DNA from: Dyella sp. OK004
Lineage (GTDB): Bacteria; Pseudomonadota; Gammaproteobacteria; Xanthomonadales; Rhodanobacteraceae
DNA: 64,000 nt
Direction of reading: 5' to 3'
Assembly: GCF_900114495.1 (NCBI RefSeq)
Contig: NZ_FOZI01000002.1
Span: forward strand, 1,240,001-1,304,000
The position numbers and the translations under genes are program-made. Of this stretch, positions 16,734 through 26,141 are shown one piece after another; the first letter of the stretch is position 1, and each line of letters opens with the position of its first letter. The notes beneath the pieces are model-generated. The model made no database searches, was not told the origin of the DNA, and saw nothing but the letters and a program-made list of their open reading frames with translations.

Positions 16734-18821
16734 ATGCAGTCAGCTCGAACGTTACAACCTGCTCTCGCAGCACCGACACACAGGCGCATCACGCGGCTCG
16801 CGCTGCTCACGCTCGCCTATTGTGTCGCCGCCGCGCATGCCACGACGGCGACCAATGATCAGGCTACTCATGACCGGTTGCTGACCCATGCGCGCCAACA
16901 ACGCGACAGCGGCCACCGCATGGAAGCCCTGGCCGTCTGCGAAACTCTGCTGCAACGCTGGCCGCGCGATGCGGAAGCACAACGCCTGCGCATTCGCCTG
17001 CTATCCGAACTCGGCGCCGCGAACCAAGCTTTACAGCTGGCTCGCGAGCTCACGCCCTCGCTGTCTCCCGACGACATGGCGCGACTGGAAGCCGACGCCG
17101 CCGCGCATCAAACGCGCTGGGCAAAAGCCGTGCCGGCCGATCCGCGCCAGCCGTATGCGGAAGCAGATCGCGCCATTGCACTTCAGGACGATGCACTAGC
17201 CCGTCACGGCAACACGCCCCATCTGGCAACGGGAATCCGCGCGGACCGTCTCGTCTCCTATAACCAGGCTTCACGCAGTGCCGCCGCAGTGAACGATTAC
17301 AACGCCTTGCAACGCGACGGCGGCAGCGTGCCACCCTATGCCACCGCCGCGATGGCCGATGCGCTGCTGCAACAGCGCCTGCCGGAACAAGCCATCCCGC
17401 TCTACGAAGCAAGCATCCGCAACCATCCCGACGCCTACGCGGAGAACGAAACCGACCCGCGCATCGGCCTCACTTATGCCTATCTGGAAACCGGCCGCTA
17501 TCGCGACGCCGCGGCACTGATCGACCACACCGCCGCCACGGAAAAAACCTGGTTGCCCGCACCGGGATCACCACGCCCGCGCGATAACCCGCACAAGACC
17601 GACGCCGACATCGCCGCCGCGCAAGTCCGCCAGCAAGCGTGGCTCTATCGCGAAGCCTGGCAACGCATCGATGCCTTGCGTGCGCAGGCGCCGGGCAACT
17701 CAACGCTGTGGCGCGAACTCGCCGACGTGGAGCGCGCACGCGGCTGGCCGCGCCGCTCGGAAGACACACTGGCCGGCGCGGCGGCACTCGATCCCGAAGA
17801 CATCGCCGTGCGTCTGGGGATGATCGACAGCTGGCGCGAGCTCAACAATTTCGACCGCGTCGAGCCAACCTTGCAACGGGTGGAAGCCGTGATCCCGCGC
17901 GACCCACAGGTGCAACTCGCGCGCCAGGCATGGGATCGCCAGCGCGGCTGGCAGTTCGATCTCGATCACTCGCGCGGCCAGGGCGGCGCGCCGAACTACG
18001 GCGACAGCGATCACGAAACCCAGGCCACCCTGCAAAGCCCGCTGCTCGACGATCGCTGGCGCCTCTACGGCATCACCCGCCTGGCCAGCGCAGCGCTACC
18101 CGAAGGCCCGGGTCAGCGCGACCGCCTCGGTCTCGGCTTGCGTGGCTACGCGCGCGGACTGGAAGCCTACGTGCAGGCACTGCAAGGCATCGGTGGCGAA
18201 AGCCGCCGCAACACACTCGAAGCCGGCGTGCGCTGGTTCCCCAGCGACTACTGGACCTTCGTGCTCGGCTGGAGCAACACCGGCGATCAAGACGTACCGC
18301 TGCGCGCCAGCCACTACGGCATCACCGCGCATACGTTCGACGCTTCCGTGCAATGGCGACCGAGCGAACTGAGCGCGATCAAGCTGGGCGGTTCGCAGGA
18401 TCACTTCAGCGACGGTAACCAGCGCCGCGGTTGGCAGGCACAGTGGATGCAGCGCGTGCACACCGCGCCATGGTTCACGTTCGATGGCGGGGTGGAGCTC
18501 GGCGGCACCCGCAACACGCTTACCGACGTGCCGTATTACAGCCCCGCCTGCGCGCGCTGGGCCGCACTCGATGGCCGACTCGAGAGTCTGCTGTATCAAC
18601 GCTACGAGCGCAGCTGGCGCCAGCGCATCGATATCGCGGCCGGCAGTTATCACGAATGCCGCTATGGCACCGGCTGGATGGCCAGCCTGCGCTACGGCCA
18701 GACCTTCGCACCGCGCGGTGGACTCTCCTTTGGCTGGGGCCTGGGCTGGTCCAGCCAGCCGTACGACGGCCGGCGCGACAAGCGGGTCATGCTGGACCTC
18801 ACCATGCACTGGGGCGAATGA
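16734..18821 (+). CDS. pgaA: PgaA, outer-membrane porin for PNAG export
   Basis: A 695-residue protein. Residues 1-35 hold a signal peptide (LALLTLAYCVAAAHA). Residues 40-420 are TPR-type helical repeats (QRDSGHRMEALAVCETLL, ALLQQRLPEQAIPLYE, LAGAAALDPEDIAVRLGM). Residues 425-695 form the C-terminal beta-barrel with alternating aromatic strands and a terminal LTMHWGE. E. coli PgaA is about 807 residues, so this copy has a shorter TPR region. The start at 16734 follows GGGGAGC. The stop overlaps the pgaB start (ATGA). Confidence 0.9.
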   Translation: MQSARTLQPALAAPTHRRITRLALLTLAYCVAAAHATTATNDQATHDRLLTHARQQRDSGHRMEALAVCETLLQRWPRDAEAQRLRIRLLSELGAANQALQLARELTPSLSPDDMARLEADAAAHQTRWAKAVPADPRQPYAEADRAIALQDDALARHGNTPHLATGIRADRLVSYNQASRSAAAVNDYNALQRDGGSVPPYATAAMADALLQQRLPEQAIPLYEASIRNHPDAYAENETDPRIGLTYAYLETGRYRDAAALIDHTAATEKTWLPAPGSPRPRDNPHKTDADIAAAQVRQQAWLYREAWQRIDALRAQAPGNSTLWRELADVERARGWPRRSEDTLAGAAALDPEDIAVRLGMIDSWRELNNFDRVEPTLQRVEAVIPRDPQVQLARQAWDRQRGWQFDLDHSRGQGGAPNYGDSDHETQATLQSPLLDDRWRLYGITRLASAALPEGPGQRDRLGLGLRGYARGLEAYVQALQGIGGESRRNTLEAGVRWFPSDYWTFVLGWSNTGDQDVPLRASHYGITAHTFDASVQWRPSELSAIKLGGSQDHFSDGNQRRGWQAQWMQRVHTAPWFTFDGGVELGGTRNTLTDVPYYSPACARWAALDGRLESLLYQRYERSWRQRIDIAAGSYHECRYGTGWMASLRYGQTFAPRGGLSFGWGLGWSSQPYDGRRDKRVMLDLTMHWGE

Positions 18822-20731
18822 CCATGCTGAGACTACGCACCCTGCTCCTGCTGATGCTCTCGCTGCTCGCCGCACCGGCATGGGCAGCCGATCGCTTTGA
18901 TGCGCTCAGCACACCACCGCCCGCGCGCGCGCCGTTGCCGCCGCTGATCGTGCTCAATTACCACGACGTGCGCGACGACATCCGCGATGCCGGCCGGCTG
19001 GACAGCACCGCCATCAGCACCGATCACCTGATCGCGCACTTCGACTGGCTGCGCGCCAACGGCTTCCACATGGTCAGCCTGGACGAAGTGATCGCCGCGC
19101 GCCGCGGACAGCGCGCGCTGCCCGACAAGGCCGTGCTGCTGACCTTCGACGATGGGCTGATCAGCTTCTACACGCGCGTGTTTCCGCTGCTGCGTGCCTA
19201 TCACTACCCTGCGCTATTCGCCGTGGAAGGCTCCTGGATCGATCGTCCGGACAGTCAGCGCTTCGACTACAACGGCGAGCGATGCGCACATGAGTGCTTC
19301 GTCGGCTGGGCGCAGTCGCGTGAGATGCGTGATTCCGGCCTGGTGGATATCGCCTCGCACACCAACGACCTGCACCGGGGCGTGCTGGCCAACCCGCAAG
19401 GCAACATGATGCCGGCGGCGGTCAGCCTCGCCTATGACCCGCAGCGCGGCTACGAAACCGAGGCCGCCTATCGCGCGCGCATCCGCGCCGATCTCAAGCA
19501 CAGCGCCGACGACATCGAACACCACACCGGACAGCGCCCGCGCGCCATCGTGTGGCCCTACGGCAACTACAACGGCATCGCCCAGGCGGAGGCCGCCGCG
19601 CAAGGCATGGATGTGTCCTTCAGCCTGGACGACGACCCAGTCACCCTGGCACCCGACAAAACCATCCCGCGTCTACTTATCTCCGACAACATCGGCGTCG
19701 AGGGCCTCGCCGCATTGATCTACCGCCAGCGCGCGGTGACGCCGCTGCGCGTGGTGCAAGTGGATCTGGATTACGTCTACGACCCGGACCCCGCGCAACA
19801 GGACAAGAACCTCTCCGCCTTGCTCGACCGCATCCGGCGCATGAAGCCGAGCCAGGTCTGGCTGCAGGCTTATGCCGATCCCGATGGCGATGGCGTGGCC
19901 GACGCCGTGTACTTCCCCAATCGCCACCTGCCGGTACGCGCCGATCTCTTCTCACGCGTCGCCTGGCAACTGCGCACGCGTTGCGAGGTGGAGGTGTATG
20001 CATGGATGCCGGTGCTGGCCTTCCGCTTCCCGCATGCGGACAGCCTGCCGACACTGGGCAAATCCGGTGCCGCGCACGACGGCGATCACTACCGCCTTGC
20101 GCCGTGGGATCCACAGGTGCGCACGATGATCGGTGACGTCTACGAAGACCTTGCCATGCATGCGCCCCTCAGCGGCCTGCTGTTCTCCGACGACGCCTAT
20201 ATCCGTGACACCGACAACCTCGGCCCGCTGGCGCACAGCACACCCGCGCAGCGCACTCAGTATCTGATCGACTTCACCACCGAACTGACGGCACGCGTGC
20301 GTCCATGGCGCGCGCAGATCAAGACCGCGCGGAACCTCTACGCACGACCCGTGCTGCAACCGGAAGCCGAGGCCTGGTTCGCGCAGAGCCTGCCAGCCTT
20401 CAACGCCGCCTACGACTACACCGCGCTGATGGCCATGCCGCAGCTGGATCAGCAGCCCGCCACCGACGGCTGGTTCCGCCGGCTGGCCGCCGCCGTGGCG
20501 GCGCAACCGCACGCGCTGGATCGCACCGTGTTCGAACTGGCCGCCGTCGACTGGCGCCACGGCAACACACCGATCCCCGCGGCCGTCATCGGCGCTCGCA
20601 TGCACCTGCTGCAAGCGCAGGGTGTGCGTCATCTCGGCTACTACCCCGACAACTTCATTGCCGGCCAACCCGCGCTGGAGGCCATCCGGCCCTACATCTC
20701 CGCCGCTGAATACCCCTACCCGGAACGTTGA
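18818..20731 (+). CDS. pgaB: PgaB, poly-N-acetylglucosamine N-deacetylase
   Basis: A 637-residue two-domain protein. The N-terminal CE4 deacetylase shows VLNYHDVRDD, the metal/catalytic block LLTFDDGL and the histidine motif ASHTNDLHRG. The C-terminal half (from about residue 300, RVVQVDLDYVYDPDP) is the GH153-like hydrolase domain of PgaB. The N-terminus MLRLRTLLLLMLSLLAAPAWA is a plain signal peptide: the lipobox cysteine of the E. coli outer-membrane lipoprotein is missing, so this PgaB is probably soluble in the periplasm. It overlaps pgaA by 4 bases. Confidence 0.93.
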   Translation: MTMLRLRTLLLLMLSLLAAPAWAADRFDALSTPPPARAPLPPLIVLNYHDVRDDIRDAGRLDSTAISTDHLIAHFDWLRANGFHMVSLDEVIAARRGQRALPDKAVLLTFDDGLISFYTRVFPLLRAYHYPALFAVEGSWIDRPDSQRFDYNGERCAHECFVGWAQSREMRDSGLVDIASHTNDLHRGVLANPQGNMMPAAVSLAYDPQRGYETEAAYRARIRADLKHSADDIEHHTGQRPRAIVWPYGNYNGIAQAEAAAQGMDVSFSLDDDPVTLAPDKTIPRLLISDNIGVEGLAALIYRQRAVTPLRVVQVDLDYVYDPDPAQQDKNLSALLDRIRRMKPSQVWLQAYADPDGDGVADAVYFPNRHLPVRADLFSRVAWQLRTRCEVEVYAWMPVLAFRFPHADSLPTLGKSGAAHDGDHYRLAPWDPQVRTMIGDVYEDLAMHAPLSGLLFSDDAYIRDTDNLGPLAHSTPAQRTQYLIDFTTELTARVRPWRAQIKTARNLYARPVLQPEAEAWFAQSLPAFNAAYDYTALMAMPQLDQQPATDGWFRRLAAAVAAQPHALDRTVFELAAVDWRHGNTPIPAAVIGARMHLLQAQGVRHLGYYPDNFIAGQPALEAIRPYISAAEYPYPER

Positions 20732-20739
20732 GGAAGGGC

Positions 20740-21987
20740 ATGCATCAGATCATCACCTGGCTGTTCGACTACGCCTTCTACTACCCGCTCGTGATGTCCT
20801 TTGTGTGGATGAGCGGCGGCCTGATTTACTACCTGCGCTGGGAACGCGGGCAGCCCAGGCGCGTCGACCCGCCCGCGCTGGAAAGCTATCCGTTCGTCAC
20901 GCTGATCGTGCCCTGCCATAACGAAGGCGAACAGGTACGCGAGACCATCGCCCACCTCACCGCGCAGCGCTATCCGCATTTCGAAGTGATCGCGGTCAAC
21001 GATGGCTCCACCGACGACACCGGCGCACAACTGGATGCCTTGCTGGCGGAGTATCCACAGTTGCGCGTGATCCATTTCGCCAGCAATCAGGGCAAGGCCA
21101 TGGGCCTGCGCATGGCCGCCATGGCGGCGCGCGGTGAATTCCTGGTCTGCGTGGACGGCGATGCCCTGCTCGACGAATACGCTACGCACTGGCTGATGCG
21201 GCATATGGTCAGCAGCTCGCGCGTCGGCTCGGTCACCGGCAACCCGCGCATCCGCAACCGCTCCACCCTGCTGGGCAAGCTGCAGGTCGGCGAGTTCTCC
21301 TCGATCATCGGCCTGATCAAGCGCGCACAGCGTGTGTACGGGCGTGTGTTCACGGTCTCCGGCGTGATCGCCTGTTTTCGCCGCAGCGCCGTGCACGATG
21401 TCGGCTACTGGAGCACCGACATGGTGACCGAGGACATCGACATCAGCTGGCGGCTGCAGATGCGCCACTGGGATATCCGCTACGAACCCAATGCGCTGTG
21501 CTGGATATTGATGCCGGAAACGCTGCGCGGCCTGTGGAAGCAGCGCGTGCGCTGGGCCCAGGGCGGCGTGGAAGTGGTGCTGCGCTATACCCGCCAATTG
21601 CTGCGCTGGCGCAAGCGCCGCATGTGGCCGATCGCGCTGGAATACATCCTCAGCCTGGCCTGGGCGTACGCGATGCTGAGTATCGTGGTGCTGTGGCTGC
21701 TGGGTCTATTCCTGCCGCTGCCACCCACGATGCGTGTGCCAACGCTGCTGCCGCAATGGCATGGCGTGATGCTTGGCATGATCTGCCTGATCCAGTTTGG
21801 CATCGCCACGTTGATCGACCGGCGTTACGAGACCCGGGTCGGACGCAACTACTACTGGATGATCTGGTACCCGCTGACTTACTGGCTGCTCAGCACGGCC
21901 ACCACCGTGGTGGCCTTTCCCAAGGCGCTGTTCAAGCGCAAGGGAACGCGAGCGGTATGGACTAGCCCTGACCGAGGTGTGCGATGA
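20740..21987 (+). CDS. pgaC: PgaC, PNAG synthase glycosyltransferase
   Basis: A 415-residue processive family 2 glycosyltransferase that polymerises UDP-GlcNAc at the inner membrane. One N-terminal membrane helix, then GT2 motifs: VPCHNEGE, AVNDGSTDDT, VDGDALLD (DxD), TEDIDIS and the QRVRWAQGG product-binding QxxRW motif; two to three C-terminal helices follow. The ATG at 20740 has GAGGAAG at good spacing; a TTG 12 bases upstream is less likely. Known PgaC activity depends on PgaD and c-di-GMP. The stop overlaps pgaD. Confidence 0.95.
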   Translation: MHQIITWLFDYAFYYPLVMSFVWMSGGLIYYLRWERGQPRRVDPPALESYPFVTLIVPCHNEGEQVRETIAHLTAQRYPHFEVIAVNDGSTDDTGAQLDALLAEYPQLRVIHFASNQGKAMGLRMAAMAARGEFLVCVDGDALLDEYATHWLMRHMVSSSRVGSVTGNPRIRNRSTLLGKLQVGEFSSIIGLIKRAQRVYGRVFTVSGVIACFRRSAVHDVGYWSTDMVTEDIDISWRLQMRHWDIRYEPNALCWILMPETLRGLWKQRVRWAQGGVEVVLRYTRQLLRWRKRRMWPIALEYILSLAWAYAMLSIVVLWLLGLFLPLPPTMRVPTLLPQWHGVMLGMICLIQFGIATLIDRRYETRVGRNYYWMIWYPLTYWLLSTATTVVAFPKALFKRKGTRAVWTSPDRGVR

Positions 21988-22457
21988 GAGCCGAAGCCAT
22001 TCTGATTCAACGACCGGAGCGCCAGCGTCCGGCCCAGCGCCTGTTGTTCACCACGGCCACCTTGCTGGCCTGGGCGGTGTGGGCGTCATTGTGGCTGCCC
22101 CTGGCCACGCTAGTCGCGTGGCTACTCGGTCTGCGCATCAGCTACGTGGAAATGGTCGTACGCGAACACGACCGCGGCATGAACGACTTGTTGACCATGC
22201 TGGCGATCGCCTGCGCCTGCGCGCTGGCCGCGGCGGCATGGGCCGGCTACAACCGCCTGCGTTACGGCCATCTGCGCCGGCGCCACCGCGGCCTGCCCGC
22301 CGACCGCACCGCCATTGCCAGCGCGCTGGGCGTACAGCACGTCACGGCGACCTGGATGTATACGGCGCCGCACATGGTGCTGGAGTTTCTCGAAGACGGC
22401 CTGATCGTGCATCAGCAAGGTGCGCAGCAGCGTGTCTTGCATAGCGCTGCCGCCTAG
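21984..22457 (+). CDS. pgaD: PgaD, PNAG synthase accessory protein
   Basis: A 157-residue protein with two membrane helices (about residues 23-47 and 71-91), as in PgaD. The ATG overlaps the pgaC stop by 4 bases. Family members bind c-di-GMP jointly with PgaC and stabilise it. Sequence identity is mostly in the helices and in the ALGVQHVTATWMYTAPHMVLEF block, so assignment rests mainly on topology and operon position. Confidence 0.88.
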   Translation: MRAEAILIQRPERQRPAQRLLFTTATLLAWAVWASLWLPLATLVAWLLGLRISYVEMVVREHDRGMNDLLTMLAIACACALAAAAWAGYNRLRYGHLRRRHRGLPADRTAIASALGVQHVTATWMYTAPHMVLEFLEDGLIVHQQGAQQRVLHSAAA

Positions 22458-22540
22458 GCCTCGTTAGCTTCGAAGCTCGGCTTGATCTCTCTTCCAGCGG
22501 GGTGAGAAGTGGGTACTCGAGACAGGCTTCCCTACTCGTC

Positions 22541-22560
22541 ATTCCGGCGAAGGCCGGAAT
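22541..22560. repeat. REP-like palindrome (CATTCCGGC family)
   Basis: ATTCCGGC / GCCGGAAT, 8-bp arms with a 4-base loop, preceded by CTACTCGTC and followed by CCAGTGG. Related copies occur at 43571-43596 and 63911-63932. Confidence 0.75.
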
Positions 22561-22645
22561 CCAGTGGCGTTGTCGCTCGGTTGTCGCGTCTGCGTGCCCG
22601 GGCTCGCCTGCCGCGGGCTTCCGAACCGCTGCCGCGGCTCGGGTC

Positions 22646-22675
22646 ACTTTCTCTTTGCTGGCCCAAAGAGAAAGT
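22646..22675. terminator. 12-bp stem after the pga operon
   Basis: Perfect inverted repeat ACTTTCTCTTTG / CAAAGAGAAAGT with loop CTGGCC, then AACCAAAGAGAAATGGCC which partly repeats the stem. The sequence has the look of a dispersed intergenic repeat and could act as a bidirectional terminator between pgaD and the convergent cupin gene. Confidence 0.65.
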
Positions 22676-22778
22676 AACCAAAGAGAAATGGCCTGAAAGC
22701 GGGCGGTGTGCTTTGTAGCTGCGCCCTTTCCAGTGTCAGACGTCGGGATGGTTTCCTCCGGTCCGCCCGTCAAGACAA

Positions 22779-23252
22779 TCAAATCGGGCCCTGCTGGATA
22801 TGGCTCATATCCACCAGCTCTTCCACTGCGCCGTTGATATAGAGCCGCTTATTCAGGCGCGGATAGTCGCAGACGTCCTGCGCCAGCCGCTGCCCCGCGA
22901 CCAGCAGCACCAGTGGCTCGGTCCCAGTATTGGTCACGGTATGCGCCGGGCCGCCCCGGGCGAAGCCCAGGAAATCGCCGGCACCGAGATCGTAATGCTG
23001 CTCATCGATCACCGCCTCGCCGCGACCCGACAACACATAGACGCATTCTTCCTCGTAAAGATGCCGGTGATACTCAGCCGCGTCGTGGCCCGGCATCAGC
23101 GTCACCATCAGAAAACCGAACTGCGTAAGGCCGGTAGCATCGCCCAGGTTTTTCTTCAGACGTACCGCGTTCGGGTTGAGGGTGTGCACCGAATGTTGCA
23201 CCGGCATGACCTCAATCTCGGCGGCCTTCAACAATTCACGCGGCTTGCTCAT
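22779..23252 (-). CDS. cupin-domain protein
   Basis: A 157-residue cupin. Motif 1 is PGHDAAEYHRHLYEEECVYVLSG (about residues 54-76) with the His-His-Glu metal set; motif 2 is GFARGGPAHTVTN with the last His. The pattern resembles proteins that gate sugar or small-molecule enzymes but no substrate can be named. The start at 23252 begins MSKPRELL and is preceded by AAGGAGAGAAG; upstream in-frame sequence is unrelated. Confidence 0.85.
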   Translation of the reverse strand: MSKPRELLKAAEIEVMPVQHSVHTLNPNAVRLKKNLGDATGLTQFGFLMVTLMPGHDAAEYHRHLYEEECVYVLSGRGEAVIDEQHYDLGAGDFLGFARGGPAHTVTNTGTEPLVLLVAGQRLAQDVCDYPRLNKRLYINGAVEELVDMSHIQQGPI

Positions 23253-23337
23253 TACCTTCTCTCCTTGGGCACACCACAACACGGCACACCCGAGTATCCT
23301 GCGCAGGCCGCAGCGCGGCAATCGCGTACTTGCCTGC

Positions 23338-24375
23338 ATGGAGTTCCAGATGCGCGGGAAGACACTCCTCTACGTCAGCGCCTTGCTGATCAGTACGAGC
23401 GCATGGGCGCAATCCGCCAGCGATGCACAAAGACAAGCTTCTCCCGTGGACGCGGTGCGCCTGCAGACGGTGACTGTCACCGGCATCCAGCCTGGCCCCG
23501 GTCTGTGGAAAGTCAGCCGGGGTGAACACGTGCTGTGGGTGCTCGGCACACTGACGCCACTGCCCAAACATATGAAATGGCGCTCGACCCAGGTGGAACA
23601 GGTCATCGCGCAATCGCAGGAGCTGCTCGAACCGCCCACGGCCGAACTGAGGATGCATGAAGGCCTGTTCAACCGGCTGAACGTGCAGTCCTCCTCTTTC
23701 AATTCGCGCAAGAATCCGGACGGTGCCAGTCTGCAGCAGCTGCTGCCGCCAGAGACGTTCACGCGCTGGCAAACCTTGAAACAGCAGTACATCGGCAGCA
23801 GCAGTGGTATCGAGTACTGGCGGCCGATTCTGGTCACCGTGAAGCTGCGTGAGAAGGCGCTGGACACGGCCAAGCTCACTGACACCAGCGACGTGATCGA
23901 CACCGTGACCCGACTGGCGCGCAAACACGACGTCCGCCTGACGCCGGTCAAATACGAGATGATGGTGGGCTCCGCCGTCGACGCGGCAGAAACACAGCGC
24001 CAGATCACCCAGCGCGATATCGCCTGCCTCGACCAGACCATGCAAAGCATCGAGCACGATCTCGACACGCTGACGGTGCGCGCCAACGCCTGGGCCACCG
24101 GCGATATGGTCACCTTGCGCAAGCTGGCGCCGGGCAACCGCTACGACTCCTGCGTCGTGCCGGTCGCCAACGCCGATTTCGCCCAGCGGCTCGGCCTGCA
24201 CAATCTGCCCGAGCGCATGGAAGGCGCTTGGCTGTGGGCCGCGCAAACTGCGCTCACACACAACGCGCAGACATTCGCGCTGCTTCCGATGGAGCAAGTG
24301 CTGGCGCCGGATGGCCTAGTCGGCAAGCTCAAGGCTCAGGGCTATGCGGTGCAGGCACCGGATGAGCTTGAGTAG
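23338..24375 (+). CDS. TraB/GumN family protein, periplasmic
   Basis: A 345-residue protein with a signal peptide (MRGKTLLYVSALLISTSAWA after a short Met-Glu-Phe-Gln lead; the Met at 23350 may be the true start). The mature part begins with the family signature GLWKVSRGEHVLWVLGTLTPLP, then the helical region and a conserved LLPPETFTRWQTL block. TraB/GumN proteins share an EreA/ChaN-like fold; function in bacteria is mostly unknown. It diverges from the cupin gene. Confidence 0.82.
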   Translation: MEFQMRGKTLLYVSALLISTSAWAQSASDAQRQASPVDAVRLQTVTVTGIQPGPGLWKVSRGEHVLWVLGTLTPLPKHMKWRSTQVEQVIAQSQELLEPPTAELRMHEGLFNRLNVQSSSFNSRKNPDGASLQQLLPPETFTRWQTLKQQYIGSSSGIEYWRPILVTVKLREKALDTAKLTDTSDVIDTVTRLARKHDVRLTPVKYEMMVGSAVDAAETQRQITQRDIACLDQTMQSIEHDLDTLTVRANAWATGDMVTLRKLAPGNRYDSCVVPVANADFAQRLGLHNLPERMEGAWLWAAQTALTHNAQTFALLPMEQVLAPDGLVGKLKAQGYAVQAPDELE

Positions 24376-24387
24376 CAGGTCGTCGCG

Positions 24388-25890
24388 CTAAGCCGGCGCA
24401 TCCGGCGCCGGTTCGAACGGTGGTGCGTAGGCGATGCGGTCGCGGCCGCTGTGCTTGGCTTCGTACAAGGCTTCGTCGGCACGTGCCACCAGATCGGTCG
24501 CGATCTGGTCCCCGCTTATCGCCGAAACGGCCAGACCAACGCTGGCCGTGACGATACTGAATGGGCTGTCGGCGTTGACGATAGCCAGGCCGCGCACAGT
24601 CTCGCGAACCTGCATCGCCACCGTGGTAGCACCGTCCAGATCGGTGTCCGGCAGCAGCAGCGCAAACTCCTCGCCGCCGTAACGCGCCAGCAGATCCGTG
24701 GAGCGGCGGCGCAGCTTATGCAATTCCGCAGCCAATGCCTGCAGGCATCGATCGCCCACAAGGTGACCGTAGCGATCGTTGATGCGCTTGAAGTAGTCGA
24801 TGTCGACCATCAAGAGAGAGAGCGGCTGACCGGTACGCAAGGCGCGCGCGTATTCACGCTGCAGCGCGTTATCGAAACCGCGGCGATTCAAGGCACCGGT
24901 CAGGCCGTCTTCCCAGGCCATGCTTTCCAGTGCGGCGCGGTCGTGACGCAGCGCATCTTCCGAAGCGATATGGCGTGCCTGCGTCAGCGTGCTGCGTAGC
25001 CCGTAGCCCACCAGGGCCACCACTACGCCGCCCACACCAAGATAAAAGTGATTGCGCAGCAGGAACAGCGCAATCAGCAGCACCGCGAGCGCCAGCATCA
25101 GCGGGCTGCCGCTATGGATGATGCGGACCAGACGCGGGCGGCGGACCAGCGGCGGAATGACACAGCGCCAACCCAGCGCCGCCAGCAGCAGGAACGGCAC
25201 CTCGATCACCCACAGCGTGCGATAGCCGCCGATGCGCGACGCTTCCAGCGCCAGCACGTGATTGAAATACAGCGCGGCGAACAGGTAGGCCACGGTGTAA
25301 ATCGCCAGCACCCCGAACAGCCGGCCTTCGCGGTGTCCTTTTGCGGCGAGGTAGCGCAAGACGCAACAGAACGCGAGAAACAGATTCTCGAGATCGAACA
25401 TCCACACCACCTGCCGTGCATGGTCGGTATCCGCTGCGCCCTGCAAGGTAGTCAGCGAAAACACATACACGTAGAACAGATAACCGAGCGCCATGGCCAT
25501 GGCGGCGTCGATCACGCGCACAACCTTCGACTGACGTTCTTCGTTGGCGCCGGAGGCCGCATAGGTAATCGGCACGCCGTACTGGATATACACCAGCATG
25601 ATCGCGCCCGGCGTGAGGTTATGGCTGTCGAGCACCAGCTCCGATGCCGCGCTCATCGCCATGCCCAGCGTCCACAGCAGCATGCTGGCCGCTACCAGAA
25701 CCCATCCCTTGTGGAGCGCGAACCCATCGAGCAGGCATCGCCGCAGCATCACCAGCGTCGCCAGCAGCGGCGCGGCGATCATGAAGGGGTAGGACAGGGT
25801 CATATCGTTTTGCGGAAACAGCGCTACAACCAGCACGTGCAGTGCCAGGAACGCTAAAGCGAGAGCCAGCTCGATCTTCGGCAGTGGCAT
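24388..25890 (-). CDS. membrane diguanylate cyclase (GGDEF)
   Basis: A 500-residue protein with about nine to ten hydrophobic segments in residues 1-315 and a C-terminal GGDEF domain (about 330-490). The active-site motif is GGEEF in ARYGGEEFALLLPDTD, and the nucleotide-binding block LTGALNRRGFDNAL is intact. An inhibitory RxxD-like site is not obvious to me. It would make c-di-GMP; since PgaC/PgaD synthases are c-di-GMP activated, proximity to pgaABCD (2 kb) is suggestive. The start at 25890 is favoured because it opens directly into the first helix. Confidence 0.9.
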   Translation of the reverse strand: MPLPKIELALALAFLALHVLVVALFPQNDMTLSYPFMIAAPLLATLVMLRRCLLDGFALHKGWVLVAASMLLWTLGMAMSAASELVLDSHNLTPGAIMLVYIQYGVPITYAASGANEERQSKVVRVIDAAMAMALGYLFYVYVFSLTTLQGAADTDHARQVVWMFDLENLFLAFCCVLRYLAAKGHREGRLFGVLAIYTVAYLFAALYFNHVLALEASRIGGYRTLWVIEVPFLLLAALGWRCVIPPLVRRPRLVRIIHSGSPLMLALAVLLIALFLLRNHFYLGVGGVVVALVGYGLRSTLTQARHIASEDALRHDRAALESMAWEDGLTGALNRRGFDNALQREYARALRTGQPLSLLMVDIDYFKRINDRYGHLVGDRCLQALAAELHKLRRRSTDLLARYGGEEFALLLPDTDLDGATTVAMQVRETVRGLAIVNADSPFSIVTASVGLAVSAISGDQIATDLVARADEALYEAKHSGRDRIAYAPPFEPAPDAPA

Positions 25891-26141
25891 GCTCACATCC
25901 GCGATAACCGGGCCAGCCTCCTTGGCTGGCCCGCTGTGGCACAGCTTGGGAAATCGCCCGTTCAAAAGCAAGGACGCCACCCGCATTCCGGCAAGATGGC
26001 ATGCGCCGCGTTGACGGCCCGGGTACCGCTCGGCGAGACTCGCCGCACATCGGCCCGAGGGGTGCTGCGACGGACCTGTTCCGCCACGCTCGGCCCGGAT
26101 CCATCCAGACAAGGGCGCCCTCCAGCATTGGAGGTTTCAGC

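Larger units (their letters stand above)
22458..22778. other. intergenic region with two repeat elements
   Basis: About 320 bases after pgaD, carrying the REP-like palindrome at 22541-22560 and the terminator-like stem at 22646-22675. Nothing else recognisable. Confidence 0.6.
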
